DNA of 64,000 nt from Streptococcus suis 10581 (GCA_000440235.1 ALKQ01000093.1:1-64000); one strand, 5' to 3'. Shown: positions 1-9,489, counted from the first letter of the stretch. The notes: a model not told the origin generated them from the sequence alone. Translations and numbers: made by a program.

Positions 1-1860
1 ACTATCAACAGGTTGTAAGCTAGTATTTGATGTGGGTTTGGATACTAAAGAATCAATTTGACTATCTGCTAAAAACTCACTACTAGCTATTCCTGACATT
101 ACTTTTCTTAATGGAGTTCTTTGGATTCGACCAAGATTAGTTTTTTCAATGTTTTTTGATAAACGGTGATTCTTCCTATCCTTGACGAATTCAATAGGTT
201 CATTTACTAATGAATTTATCTTTTCGTGTACCTGTGCCTGTCCATTTGGAAATCTGAGTGGTTTATTTGGTTTTACCTTAATGTTATTTTTTGACGGAAG
301 ACGCCCCTTATATGTTTGATTCATAGTTGTTTTTGTCAAAGCATAAGTTGGTCTTCTATCAACAGGTAGTAGGCTAGTATTTGACGTGGGTTTGGATACT
401 AAAGAATCAATTTGACTATCTTTGTTATTAGTAGAATCTAGAATAGATCCCCTATCTACAATTACTTTTGCTTCCTTTTTTACCTGTCTACTTGAAGATT
501 GCTTTCTTGTTCGTGTTGAAAACTGATTCTCTCCAATCTTGACCTTTTCAATGACAGCATTTGATTGTAGAATATTACTCGAGAATAGGCTAAATTTTGA
601 TTGATGTAACTTTTTTGACCAGGCATTTATAGACAGATCTGTTTGTCCAACCGTAATTGTATTATCATTAAGATTTGGCTGAAATTGCTCTGAACTTTGA
701 CAAGCTTCATCAATTAGAGTAACCATTTTATCATTTTGAAGGTGCTGACTATTCTTTACAAACATTCTTCTGATATTCGGATTTTTTGATTCATCAGAAA
801 TGATGATTTGAGAGTTTTTATTGCCCGGAATAATCCGACATGAAAGAATAGAATCATCATTAACTTTTACATTTCTATCACCTTCAATTATTGAAGCTGT
901 CTCAACAAAACCAGTGGAATCTGCTTCATTTTGAGATAACTCTAAACCAGTTTCAAATGGTGATAAAGGTCTGTCTGAGAAAATATTGCCACGCTCTTTA
1001 ACTAACTCACCTTGACCGTGTATTCTTCTCTTCTTTTTTCTAAGTTGAGAAGTATTTTCTTGGCTTTGGTGATGAATAAGTTTTGTTTCCCCCTCATTTC
1101 TACGATGGGAAAACTTTGAGTCTGCATCAACGATTCTACTTTGATTAGTCTCAAATCTACGAAATGGACTTTCGGGATTTTTTCTAACATTTGACTGATT
1201 GCTCAGAGAAACGCTTTTTCCCTGAATATGACTAGTTTTTGACTCTATATCCCCATGCTTCTTTATATATAATTCAGTTGAATTAACAAAGTCTTCATGT
1301 ATACTTACAAGTTCAGGAGGTCGGGCATCCATCTCAAGAGGGGGTGGTTGAATATCCTCCTCAAAACTTGTTTTGATTTCGGAATGTAAACTAGTCTGGA
1401 CAGTAGTTGCGTTGTCGTTCTGTGTTTGTGAAAATTTTTGATTTTCAAAAGAATTACGTTGATTTAATTGAACTTGTCTCCTCTGTGTCGGTGGCCTTGA
1501 TTCAACTTGTAATCTTTCTGGTGGATGAGACTGTTGCGAACTTTCCTGATTAACCATTTTAGTTCGTAAACTATCAAGTTGTATAGTTGATTTGTTTGCG
1601 TCTTGATTATTAGAATGTGTTTGCAGGGATTTATCATTTGATTTTTTGTGAATATGATTCTTTTTTTCTGACGTATCACCTTTAAGATGGTTACACTCTA
1701 GTTTACTTCCCTTATGAATAATTTGGTGCTGAAAGCGAACTTTCTCATCAACCGCTCTCCCAGAAAAATCTTGTACTTCTTTCCGTTGTCTTATATCAGG
1801 TTTAGATTTAGAATAGCGTTTCTTATTGGTCTCTCGGACCATTCGTTTTGACTTTCCCAT
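1..1860 (-). CDS. Large hydrophilic ICE protein following VirB4, N-terminal 620 residues (runs off window)
   Basis: Reading the minus strand from the ATG at 1860-1858 gives one open frame with no stop to base 1, so the gene is truncated by the window edge. It starts 7 nt after the VirB4 stop codon with AGGTGAG upstream. The visible part is rich in Ser, Asn, Gln and Lys, has no obvious membrane segment, and looks largely disordered. A 22-residue stretch containing QIDSLVSKPTSNTSL occurs twice, 118 codons apart (bases 2-66 and 356-420). In related streptococcal ICEs the gene after virB4 often encodes a large protein with a C-terminal cell-wall hydrolase (lysozyme/CHAP) used in conjugation; that part would lie outside the window, so this role is only inferred from position. 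Confidence 0.75.
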   Translation of the reverse strand, partial: MGKSKRMVRETNKKRYSKSKPDIRQRKEVQDFSGRAVDEKVRFQHQIIHKGSKLECNHLKGDTSEKKNHIHKKSNDKSLQTHSNNQDANKSTIQLDSLRTKMVNQESSQQSHPPERLQVESRPPTQRRQVQLNQRNSFENQKFSQTQNDNATTVQTSLHSEIKTSFEEDIQPPPLEMDARPPELVSIHEDFVNSTELYIKKHGDIESKTSHIQGKSVSLSNQSNVRKNPESPFRRFETNQSRIVDADSKFSHRRNEGETKLIHHQSQENTSQLRKKKRRIHGQGELVKERGNIFSDRPLSPFETGLELSQNEADSTGFVETASIIEGDRNVKVNDDSILSCRIIPGNKNSQIIISDESKNPNIRRMFVKNSQHLQNDKMVTLIDEACQSSEQFQPNLNDNTITVGQTDLSINAWSKKLHQSKFSLFSSNILQSNAVIEKVKIGENQFSTRTRKQSSSRQVKKEAKVIVDRGSILDSTNNKDSQIDSLVSKPTSNTSLLPVDRRPTYALTKTTMNQTYKGRLPSKNNIKVKPNKPLRFPNGQAQVHEKINSLVNEPIEFVKDRKNHRLSKNIEKTNLGRIQRTPLRKVMSGIASSEFLADSQIDSLVSKPTSNTSLQPVDS

Positions 1861-1867
1861 TTCTCAC

Positions 1868-4297
1868 CTAGCCTTTCTTGACCTCCTCTGGTTTGGTAGT
1901 CATCTTTTGATACAAGAGTGTATTCTTAGGAAATTGGTCTAGGAATGGGACAATGGTATTCCCAAAGAATAGTAGCCCCTCACCTGCATTAGAGTTTGTC
2001 ACGTAATTGAGCTGATAAGGTGAAATTTTTAGCTTTCTAGCTAATATTTCTCTATCGCCAGAAGCCTGGTTTAACATCATGATAAAATCGGTGTTATCAA
2101 AAACATTTTCAATTTCTTTGCTTGCCAATAAATCCTTCACGTTCTGGGTTAATCCAGTTGGAATACCTCCCCACTTCCGAAACCTCTTCCAAATTTCAAC
2201 AGAATACTGAGCTGTTTGTTCTTCCTTTAGTAGTAAGTGAAATTCATCTATATAATAGCGAGTTGACTTTTGGCTCTGCCTATTTTGTGAAACCTTGTTC
2301 CATACCTGGTCTTGAATAACTAACATACCTATCTTTTTCAATTGGGTTCCTAACTCTTTAATATCGAAACATAAGAGGGTCTTATTCAAGTCAACATTGG
2401 AACGATGATTGAAAACATTAAGGGAACCTGTCACATAAATTTCCATTTCAGTCGCTAATTTCCGGCCAACACTTTCCTCCTGTTTTAACAATAATTCATA
2501 TAGGTCTTGTAAAATTGGCATATTCTCTGGTATCGGTTTTTCAAAATACGCTTCATAAATTTTTGGAAGACACCTATCGATAACTGACTTTTCTGCTGCA
2601 GTTAAACCAGAACCACCTACAACCAATTCAAGCATAGACATAATAAAATTCGCTTTATCCTTCAATGGTGCATCCCCATCCCCATAGTTAAAGTTAATAT
2701 CCAAGGGATTTAGGTAATCTTTTGATTTTGCGGATACATGAATAACCTCTCCACCAAATGCTTCAACTAAAGCACCATACTCTCCTTCCGGATCACAGAT
2801 GAGAATATCATCATCAGTTACTAAGATAGCATTGGTGATTTCACGCTTTGCTGAGAATGATTTTCCAGACCCTGGCGTCCCCAAGATTAAACCATTGGGG
2901 TTCTTTAGTTTCTTTCTGTCTGCCATGATTAAGTTATGACTAATGGCATTTAAACCATAATATATGGATGTACTAGAGGTCATGAATAATTCTTCAGTCG
3001 TAAACGGAATAAATACGGCCGTGCTTGAAGTTGTTAATTGTCGCTTTATTTTGATGCAATTCATTCCTAATGGTAGTGCTGATATTAAGCCCTGCTCCTG
3101 TTGGTAATCCAAACATTTCAGCATACAATTGTGGCGACTGCAGATGGTCGCCAACTGGGAGACTGCATTGTCCAGTTTAGCTTTTGACAATCCTTGGTTT
3201 AGAATGATAAACGAAACGAGAAACATCTTCTCGTCACGACTTTGTAAATCATTCAATAGGTGTTTCAAATCAGTACCGTAGGTCATCAAGTCTGAAGGAA
3301 TAATATCTAAATCATAACCAGAACGATAAGCTTTCTTCTGCTCTTCCATCGTCATCCGTTGCACATCGGTGAACTTACGTTTGACTAACTTTATCGCATC
3401 AACTTGATCTAAGGCTTGAATATGCAATGATAGAACCATATTCTCCTCTAGTGAAAGTAATTCAGTTAAGAATCTATCAGACAATTCTGATGCTAATATC
3501 TGCACATGACTAGTCTGGCATAGGACATTATCCATTGAAAAATACTTCTTCTGAAAGTGAATTTTATCTGGTACGATTATAGAACGACAATCCCGATTTT
3601 CCAAATCATCAGGTAATGTAGATAAGTGCTCTGTTGGGTTCAATAAATGATGAAGTACAATCAAACGTTCAAAACCGTTTAATACAGTAGAACGAATTCC
3701 CATCCCTTTTAAATGAGATTGTAAGTCAATTTCTAGCCTTGATAATACAACCTTTGCTTGCCTATACGAATCCTCTTTTACACCAAAAACGATATACTTT
3801 GTCTGCCTTAATCCATTATTTCCTTTCTCCAATTGATTTTGAAGCATAGTCCTAAACTCACTTCGAATTTCCTCAAGTCCGTCATTTTTAATTGGGATTG
3901 TAATTGCATCAGCTAATTCTTCTAACCTTCCAAGTTGATTCGTAAAACAGAGTTGCAATCTGGTATTGTTATCAAAACTATTTAAAAATGAAGCAAACTG
4001 ATTGAAGATGTAATCTCGTTGCTCTTCCAATGCTAGTTGGTAGTTGATGTCTTCAAAAGCAATCATTTTAGTAAAATAGCCATCAGATAGTCGACAAATC
4101 CCATTCTCATACACTTTATCAATAGGAATTGTGTCCTCTACAGTAAAACATTTTTCGCCTAGTTCAAAAAATGATTTTATTGAACCTATCAGCGAATTTC
4201 CTTCCTGTTTTGCTGTTTCCTTTTGTATCTTTTTTAGTTGGGCCTGCTTCACTTCAAGAAATTCTTGTGCCTGTTTTCTTTTTCTTTCTGGTCTCAT
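1868..4297 (-). CDS. virB4: VirB4-like conjugation ATPase
   Basis: About 809 residues. Type IV secretion ATPase that powers assembly of the conjugation channel at the inner face of the membrane. Walker A GTPGSGKS lies near residue 475 and a Walker B-like YYIDEFHLLL near residue 685, with the long N-terminal domain usual for VirB4/TraE. I start at the ATG at 4297 (MRPERKRKQ) because GGAGGAGG sits just before it; a longer frame opens at 4348 but lacks such a site. The start overlaps the end of the PrgI-like gene by 44 nt, consistent with translational coupling. All neighbours are transfer genes. Confidence 0.93.
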   Translation of the reverse strand: MRPERKRKQAQEFLEVKQAQLKKIQKETAKQEGNSLIGSIKSFFELGEKCFTVEDTIPIDKVYENGICRLSDGYFTKMIAFEDINYQLALEEQRDYIFNQFASFLNSFDNNTRLQLCFTNQLGRLEELADAITIPIKNDGLEEIRSEFRTMLQNQLEKGNNGLRQTKYIVFGVKEDSYRQAKVVLSRLEIDLQSHLKGMGIRSTVLNGFERLIVLHHLLNPTEHLSTLPDDLENRDCRSIIVPDKIHFQKKYFSMDNVLCQTSHVQILASELSDRFLTELLSLEENMVLSLHIQALDQVDAIKLVKRKFTDVQRMTMEEQKKAYRSGYDLDIIPSDLMTYGTDLKHLLNDLQSRDEKMFLVSFIILNQGLSKAKLDNAVSQLATICSRHNCMLKCLDYQQEQGLISALPLGMNCIKIKRQLTTSSTAVFIPFTTEELFMTSSTSIYYGLNAISHNLIMADRKKLKNPNGLILGTPGSGKSFSAKREITNAILVTDDDILICDPEGEYGALVEAFGGEVIHVSAKSKDYLNPLDINFNYGDGDAPLKDKANFIMSMLELVVGGSGLTAAEKSVIDRCLPKIYEAYFEKPIPENMPILQDLYELLLKQEESVGRKLATEMEIYVTGSLNVFNHRSNVDLNKTLLCFDIKELGTQLKKIGMLVIQDQVWNKVSQNRQSQKSTRYYIDEFHLLLKEEQTAQYSVEIWKRFRKWGGIPTGLTQNVKDLLASKEIENVFDNTDFIMMLNQASGDREILARKLKISPYQLNYVTNSNAGEGLLFFGNTIVPFLDQFPKNTLLYQKMTTKPEEVKKG

Positions 4298-4622
4298 GTA
4301 CCTCCTCCTTGAATTTTGCTTTATAAAGTGCTCTTTTATACCGCACACATGGCTGATAGTGTTGTTGTAAGAAAATATACTTTAGATAGTTTTCACTCGT
4401 TAACCCATCTTTTTCATAAAAAGTTAAAAATAAGAAAGGGAAAGCAAGAATAATAAAGACTAACATTGCCAAATCATTTCCAACACTTTCCCTAATTGAT
4501 AAATAAACAGGCAGACTAACAAAGCTTGCCAATGAAAAACCAATTAACTGACGCTTGGTTAAATTAAATGCTATTTTAGTTTTTACCTTGGATAAATCCT
4601 TTGGAATTTGAACGTAGGCCAT
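4254..4622 (-). CDS. PrgI/TcpE family conjugation membrane protein
   Basis: 122 residues. The N-terminus (MAYVQIPKDLSKVKTK) and two adjacent membrane segments at about residues 28-45 and 50-68 match the PrgI family, the Gram-positive VirB3-like subunit normally encoded immediately before virB4. The basic C-terminal tail (KKKKTGTRIS) overlaps the virB4 reading frame. It probably helps anchor the ATPase to the membrane. Family assignment is by pattern and gene order. Confidence 0.85.
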   Translation of the reverse strand: MAYVQIPKDLSKVKTKIAFNLTKRQLIGFSLASFVSLPVYLSIRESVGNDLAMLVFIILAFPFLFLTFYEKDGLTSENYLKYIFLQQHYQPCVRYKRALYKAKFKEEVHETRKKKKTGTRIS

Positions 4623-4634
4623 ATACTCTCCTCT

Positions 4635-5498
4635 CTAGTGGGCATTCATAATCGACCTTGCAAGTGTACCAGTTTTCAACATCATGAATCCTAGCAGAAC
4701 TGTATAACCTAAAATGGAAAAGACGGACATATGAATATCCGTCATTTTTACACCTCTAAGTAATACCGCATAGATTCCAAAACAGATAACCAGGAACAAA
4801 CCTTGCAGAGCCAAAGCGAACAGTCCACGAATGTAGTTATGTCCAAGTTGGCCCCATTCCCTATTGCCAAGGGTAGCAAATGGCAAGGCAGCAACCGAAC
4901 TATAAGCATAAATTTCGAACATTCTTCCATAAGTTATGATAAGAATGATTAAGGAAATAATCTGTATCGTTAGCTTAACCGCTTGAAGTTCAAAAACAAT
5001 ACCAGCTAATTCACCAATATTCTTATCTTTTAAACTGTCAACCATTGCTGTAATCTGTTCGGATGATATAGATGTTTCACCATGAATGACTCCTGTTGCT
5101 TGTCCAATCATGTGCTGACCCATATCGAATGCTGCCATGGCAAATTCAAAAGCATGCGATACCAAGTATACTGCGACCCACATCTTAATGACATATTTGA
5201 AAAATTCAAACGTATCAACTTCTGCCATATTGTTCTTTTGCATCACTACTTGGATCAATTCTAAACATAATACAGCTGTAATTACCAAACCAGCTATTGG
5301 TAGTACGACACTATCATTAATGTGTTTGATAAAGGAAAACACTTCAGCATTGAACTGGCTTGGCGATTGACCGACCTGACCAGATACAAAGTCTAATTGA
5401 TGATTCAAGTCAGTAAACATACTTGTCAAAGTCCCTTTTATCATATCCAAAAGAATTTCTTGAATCATCTCTTCTAGTTTTCCAAATATATCAAACAT
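4635..5498 (-). CDS. VirB6/TrbL-like multi-spanning conjugation protein
   Basis: 287 residues with about six hydrophobic segments, from roughly residue 50 to the end, including VVLPIAGLVITAVLCLEL and a C-terminal LGYTVLLGFMMLKTG. Gram-positive ICEs carry a VirB6-like channel protein between the Maff2-like and PrgI-like genes, which is exactly this position. The N-terminal ~50 residues are amphipathic. It is expected to form the inner-membrane channel of the transfer apparatus. Family level is fairly secure; the exact subfamily is not. Confidence 0.8.
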   Translation of the reverse strand: MFDIFGKLEEMIQEILLDMIKGTLTSMFTDLNHQLDFVSGQVGQSPSQFNAEVFSFIKHINDSVVLPIAGLVITAVLCLELIQVVMQKNNMAEVDTFEFFKYVIKMWVAVYLVSHAFEFAMAAFDMGQHMIGQATGVIHGETSISSEQITAMVDSLKDKNIGELAGIVFELQAVKLTIQIISLIILIITYGRMFEIYAYSSVAALPFATLGNREWGQLGHNYIRGLFALALQGLFLVICFGIYAVLLRGVKMTDIHMSVFSILGYTVLLGFMMLKTGTLARSIMNAH

Positions 5499-5506
5499 AG
5501 CTCCTC

Positions 5507-5722
5507 CTATTGGATTAAATTAGCAAGCAGAGGAATTAGTTTTAAACCAATTAACACAATGCCACCACCTGCCATCAGTTGCTTGATACCCTGTGACTTA
5601 GCTCCTGGGTTATCGTTACCATATCCTTCCATGAGGTTAATAACGCCCCAGGCACCTAAACCACCGCCAATTGCGATAACCAATGTTTTTAATACGTCCA
5701 CTCCTTGTGTGAAAAAATCCAT
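5507..5722 (-). CDS. Maff2-like small membrane protein
   Basis: 71 residues with two hydrophobic helices: VLKTLVIAIGGGLGAWGVIN near the N-terminus and GGGIVLIGLKLIPLLANLI at the end, separated by a polar loop (GNDNPGAKSQG). This matches the Maff2 family found in streptococcal and clostridial conjugative elements, possibly a VirB2-like pilin equivalent. The ATG overlaps the stop of the SSB-like gene (TAATG), so the two are translationally coupled. Confidence 0.8.
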   Translation of the reverse strand: MDFFTQGVDVLKTLVIAIGGGLGAWGVINLMEGYGNDNPGAKSQGIKQLMAGGGIVLIGLKLIPLLANLIQ

Positions 5723-6030
5723 TACTCTTCCTCCATTTCATCTTGTTCAATTTTATTCATTGATTTAACAATAAAATTCTTGTATACCTTATCACCTTTA
5801 CGATTTTCTTTAAAGTAACCGAAAACATGGATAAGATCTCCCTTTTCAAACTCTTTTGCAATCTCTACCTTATCACCATAGGCAGAACAGTTAGTGTATT
5901 CCTTACCCTTTCCATATTTTTTAACAAGGGAGAAATTTACAACTGGGACAATTCCATCCTCGGATTCAAAACTTGAAAACACAACATCTTTTACAAGATG
6001 AGCGTTAATATTTATCATTTCATGTTCCAT
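5722..6030 (-). CDS. SSB-like OB-fold protein of the ICE
   Basis: 102 residues resembling a short single-strand DNA-binding protein: a VVNFSLVKKYGKG strand, CSAYGDKVEIAKEFEKGDLIHVFG and an acidic C-terminal tail (EQDEMEEE) like that through which SSB recruits partners. Full-length SSB is longer, so this is a reduced ICE version. AGAGGA precedes the ATG. It sits between virD4 and the Maff2-like gene, where ICEs of this type often carry an SSB-like gene. Likely protects single-stranded DNA during transfer. Confidence 0.7.
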   Translation of the reverse strand: MEHEMININAHLVKDVVFSSFESEDGIVPVVNFSLVKKYGKGKEYTNCSAYGDKVEIAKEFEKGDLIHVFGYFKENRKGDKVYKNFIVKSMNKIEQDEMEEE

Positions 6031-6092
6031 AATTTTCCTCTTTCTATTTTTTCTTTACGTTTTGTGTATGTTGGTGGTGCCCTAATCCGCAT
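6015..6092 (-). CDS. Possible 25-residue basic peptide
   Basis: A short frame (MRIRAPPTYTKRKEKIERG...) starts 7 nt after a strong GGAGG and overlaps the start of the SSB-like gene in another frame. It is very basic. It may be a real small ICE gene or only a leader that couples translation between virD4's upstream genes and the SSB-like gene. Support is limited to the ribosome binding site. Confidence 0.35.
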   Translation of the reverse strand: MRIRAPPTYTKRKEKIERGKLWNMK

Positions 6093-6102
6093 AAGGAACC
6101 TC

Positions 6103-7890
6103 CTACAATTGAATAACCTTTGTATTCTCAGTCAGTTTGACTCCACCTCTTTTCTTGAGATACTTTTCTATGTCAAACTTGTTTCTCTTATCAAAATCCT
6201 CTAATAATTTGTAATGCTTGTGCTTGGTAATATCATACTTATCTGAATAAAATGGCCGTGTACCACGAATCTCAAGAATACATTTCCCACCATCCATGAC
6301 TTTTAACTCATCTCGTGACATTAGCTCCTTTCCTAGTTTCTGGTAATTCAGACCAAATGATTTCTGATTGGACCTAGTTTCACTTGTATTGTATAGATCG
6401 ATTGTTTCTTTACCTAAATTCTCCGCTAATTCTTTCAGAGTAGTTCCTTCTTTGCCACCAAGAAATAACTCGGTATCACAGTTTCCGATAATTGTATCTG
6501 CATTATCTTTATAAATGGCTTTAAGTTGGGATTTTGCTTGAAGAATTATAGCAGCAGAAATTTCACGAGAACGAATGGTAGCAATCAACTTTTCAAATCG
6601 TGGAATTAAACCAATGTTGGCAAATTCATCTAATAGGCAACGTACATGTACTGGTAATCGACCTCCATAAACATCGTCCGCCTTGTCACAGAGTAAATTG
6701 AATAGTTGCGAGTACATAATGGAAACCACAAAGTTAAATGTATCATCTGTATCAGAAATAATGACAAAGAGTGCCGTTTTTCGGTCACCAAGAGTATCCA
6801 ATTCTAACTCATCATCACTCATCAATTCTCTCAACTCTTCAATATCAAAAGGTGCTAACCTTGCACCACAAGAAATCAAGATTGATTTTGCAGTTTTCCC
6901 AGCAGCTAACTTGTACTTTTTGTACTGTTTAACAGCAAAATGATGAGGGTTTTTCCGTTCTAAAGCTAAGAATAGATAATCAATAGCATTCTTAAAATTC
7001 TCATCATCTTCACGCACCTCGCTAGCATCCAACATTGCAAGTAAAGTATTAAAGTTTTGTTCTTCCTTCGGACTTTCATAGTAGATATAACCAATAAGTG
7101 CCGTGTAATAAAGTTTCTCAGCCTTGACCCAAAAATCTTCTCCAGCTTTTTCACCCTCACCCTTAGTATTTGCAATGATTGTCTGGACTAACTTGAGAAT
7201 ATCTTTCTCACTTTTCAAATATGCGAAAGGGTTGTATTTCATGGATTTATTGAAGTTGATAGTATTTAAGATTTTTATCTGATAACCATTGTTTTCTAAC
7301 ATCTTGCCACATTCTAGAACTATCGTTCCTTTTGGGTCAGTTACACAGTAACTAGAATGCATTTGCATAAGATTGGGTTTGACAAAAAATCTAGTCTTAC
7401 CACTGCCTGAGCCACCTACCACCAGAATATTTTTATTTCTGGCAAACTTTGGGTTTGATGGTCGGGAATTCATAGTTAGCTTTTCGCTATTTGTCAACAA
7501 GATATTATTCTCAAAAATTTGGTCCTCATAAGGTTGAATATCTTTCCTATCTCCCCATCTTGCAGAACCATATTCAACTCCGTGTCTAAATTTTTTTGCA
7601 TGATGCTTTTTTGAATACATCACTCCCCAAATGCTTATAGATAAACCTAAACCGAGAAGCAAATCATCAAAACTCGGAATGAATAACCAACTCATAGATT
7701 CAATTTCTAAAATTGCTTGAAATAGCCTATCTAAAACATCACCCCCTTTAAAACTTCGGATATGGTGGCCTAAACAGGTTCCAAGATAGAAAAAAAGAAG
7801 ATAGGGAATTAAACTCTTAATAAGTGTTCGCCTATCTCCTATTGGAATACTATTTAGAATGTCAAGTTTAATTTGTTCGATTACTTCAAT
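6103..7890 (-). CDS. virD4: VirD4/TraG-type coupling protein (probable ATT start)
   Basis: Coupling ATPase that brings the relaxase-DNA complex to the channel. Walker A VVGGSGSGKTRF and a Walker B-like VRCLLDEFANIGLIP are both present. The first ATG in frame is at 7695 (MSWLF), but the open frame continues upstream and encodes a hydrophobic helix (LIPYLLFFYLGTCLG) that gives the usual two-helix N-terminus and ~595-residue family length. A strong GGAGGTG (7896-7902) is placed 5 nt before an in-frame ATT at 7890 with no ATG, GTG or TTG available, so I use ATT as the start with caution. It follows the PcfB-like gene by 11 nt, the normal order. Confidence 0.85.
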   Translation of the reverse strand: MEVIEQIKLDILNSIPIGDRRTLIKSLIPYLLFFYLGTCLGHHIRSFKGGDVLDRLFQAILEIESMSWLFIPSFDDLLLGLGLSISIWGVMYSKKHHAKKFRHGVEYGSARWGDRKDIQPYEDQIFENNILLTNSEKLTMNSRPSNPKFARNKNILVVGGSGSGKTRFFVKPNLMQMHSSYCVTDPKGTIVLECGKMLENNGYQIKILNTINFNKSMKYNPFAYLKSEKDILKLVQTIIANTKGEGEKAGEDFWVKAEKLYYTALIGYIYYESPKEEQNFNTLLAMLDASEVREDDENFKNAIDYLFLALERKNPHHFAVKQYKKYKLAAGKTAKSILISCGARLAPFDIEELRELMSDDELELDTLGDRKTALFVIISDTDDTFNFVVSIMYSQLFNLLCDKADDVYGGRLPVHVRCLLDEFANIGLIPRFEKLIATIRSREISAAIILQAKSQLKAIYKDNADTIIGNCDTELFLGGKEGTTLKELAENLGKETIDLYNTSETRSNQKSFGLNYQKLGKELMSRDELKVMDGGKCILEIRGTRPFYSDKYDITKHKHYKLLEDFDKRNKFDIEKYLKKRGGVKLTENTKVIQL

Positions 7891-7901
7891 CCTATCACCT
7901 C

Positions 7902-8396
7902 CTACAATGACTGTTCCTGATGTTTTTGTTTGATTTTGGGTTTGATAATCTGTTCTCCAAGAGATTTTTGATACTGTTTGATTTTTTTCAAGGTTGACTG
8001 CTTGATTCTTGTTTTCTTTTCAGCTTTTTGAACTGCTTGTTTAAATGAGTGTTCTAAAATTGCTGTGTCTTTCGCTTGAAAAAATACTTCAAAGTTTTTG
8101 TTCTCTTTGTTTCTTAGAATAGAGAACCGAACACCATGTTTATTTAACTCCTTCTTTAACTCAAGTAATTCAGGCTGCTTCATAGGAATATTCTCTAGAG
8201 TTCCCTTGCCTACCAAATCTTTTAAAGGAACCTCACCTTGTTCACTTTTTTGTGATAAATATTGTTTAACAGATAACTTTTTTGATTCAGCCTCTTTAGC
8301 CAATACTTTTAAAGCTGCTACTATCAATTTAGCTGATACCTTCGCCAGACGAAGATTTAATGTAACCAAACGATTTCCAACATCCTCATTTATCAT
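7902..8396 (-). CDS. PcfB family protein
   Basis: 164 residues, basic at the C-terminus (KPKIKQKHQEQSL). The central part around GVRFSILRNKENKNFEVFFQAKDT is characteristic of the PcfB/DUF3801 family, which in the enterococcal pCF10 system takes part in the relaxosome and interacts with the coupling protein. The gene lies immediately upstream of virD4, as in other Gram-positive ICEs. Confidence 0.82.
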   Translation of the reverse strand: MINEDVGNRLVTLNLRLAKVSAKLIVAALKVLAKEAESKKLSVKQYLSQKSEQGEVPLKDLVGKGTLENIPMKQPELLELKKELNKHGVRFSILRNKENKNFEVFFQAKDTAILEHSFKQAVQKAEKKTRIKQSTLKKIKQYQKSLGEQIIKPKIKQKHQEQSL

Positions 8397-8404
8397 CTGA
8401 TTTC

Positions 8405-8521
8405 TTATCCTTCCACATCATCATTCCTATTGAAGTAACTAGGCACAATAAGTCCTATGGAAAGAGAAACTAGTCCAATTGTTAATTTACGCAGACAAAA
8501 TTTACATTTTTTTGAAATCAT
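8405..8521 (-). CDS. 38-residue single-span membrane peptide of the ICE
   Basis: Starts MISKKCKFCLRKL, followed by one hydrophobic helix (LTIGLVSLSIGLIVPSYF) and a short polar tail. Its ATG overlaps the TGA of the replication initiator gene (ATGA), a typical coupled arrangement, and the stop is 9 nt before the pcfB-like gene. The KLTIGLVSLSIG stretch recalls YSIRK-type signal motifs. Function unknown. Confidence 0.65.
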   Translation of the reverse strand: MISKKCKFCLRKLTIGLVSLSIGLIVPSYFNRNDDVEG

Positions 8522-9489
8522 AAGTTATTTCCTCCAAAATCTTTTTTCACTTGGTTTGAATAATAGGCACCAATAGTCTGAGGTGCATTAAAAGCTGTTG
8601 TTAAAATATAAGCTCGGATATTTCGAATATTTGTATCGACCTTTGATAAACACTCGCAGATGTAGTCAATATGATACATTGTCAGCTGTCTAAATCGCTC
8701 TTTTACAAAGTCAATCGGCAATCGCATCTGATTGATAGATATTGTTCCCTCCTTCTGATAAAACACATCGGCTATCACTGGCAATACCTCATCCCATTCA
8801 CATAATTTTTCTCGACAACCTGACTGTTCTAATAATTCATAATGTACTTGTTTCTTTAATTTCTCAAGTTCATCCCCCTCCTCAATAGATTGATTGATAT
8901 AAAATGAAGTATCATCTGTTGTATTATTTGTTGTATTATTTGTTGTATTATTTGGTAATGGTTGGTTCAAATTGAAACTATGCATTGGGTCATTCTGACC
9001 TGATGCAGTAGAACTTTTTGAACGATTGCTTTGGGTCAAATTGAACTTTTCCATTGGGTCATTTTGACCCAATGCATTGGTTAATTTAGAATTTATTCCT
9101 TCATCCAATGCTTTCTCTGCTATTTGATTTCTTTTTATTTTTACTATCTCCTGTAATTCAAAAATTCTTTCAAAGTCCAATGTATACCACTTGGTTTTAT
9201 CTCTTGGATCTTTATTGTAATTGCCAGTTAATAGAAAACCTGCTTTTTCTAGTTTTGAAAATGTCCTCTTAACTGTTTCATAACTAAGATATGAAAAATC
9301 GGACTCATGCCAAGCGCGAATCGAATTATATGTCCAATATCTACCATCGTGGAAATTTTTCCCATTTTGTTTATTTACTTCTAGCCAGAAATTTATTTGT
9401 TGGAGTACAATTGCTTCATTCAAACCTATTTCTCTGGCCAAGACAGGATTTGCGACAATTGGTCGCTCATCAAACAAGAGAGCATTCAT
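8518..9489 (-). CDS. ICE replication initiator protein (RepA-like, winged helix)
   Basis: 323 residues. The N-terminal ~110 residues (REIGLNEAIVLQQINFWL, then SYLSYETVKRTFSKLEKAGFL) form a winged-helix like replication initiators of Gram-positive plasmids and ICEs; the C-terminal part resembles a DnaD-like domain. Between them is a low-complexity linker with GQNDPM..FNL repeated twice and a run of Asn-Asn-Thr-Thr coded by three 12-bp repeats (8918-8953). GGAGG precedes the ATG. Position as the last gene at the ICE end matches the ICESa2603/Tn5252-like layout. It probably starts autonomous replication of the excised element. Confidence 0.8.
   Translation of the reverse strand: MNALLFDERPIVANPVLAREIGLNEAIVLQQINFWLEVNKQNGKNFHDGRYWTYNSIRAWHESDFSYLSYETVKRTFSKLEKAGFLLTGNYNKDPRDKTKWYTLDFERIFELQEIVKIKRNQIAEKALDEGINSKLTNALGQNDPMEKFNLTQSNRSKSSTASGQNDPMHSFNLNQPLPNNTTNNTTNNTTDDTSFYINQSIEEGDELEKLKKQVHYELLEQSGCREKLCEWDEVLPVIADVFYQKEGTISINQMRLPIDFVKERFRQLTMYHIDYICECLSKVDTNIRNIRAYILTTAFNAPQTIGAYYSNQVKKDFGGNNL

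Noticed and set aside
8918..8953. Three 12-bp repeats as a CRISPR or iteron array
   Set aside because: They code for Asn-Asn-Thr-Thr in the linker of the initiator protein, have no spacers, and are too short for a CRISPR. Iteron function cannot be excluded but has no support.
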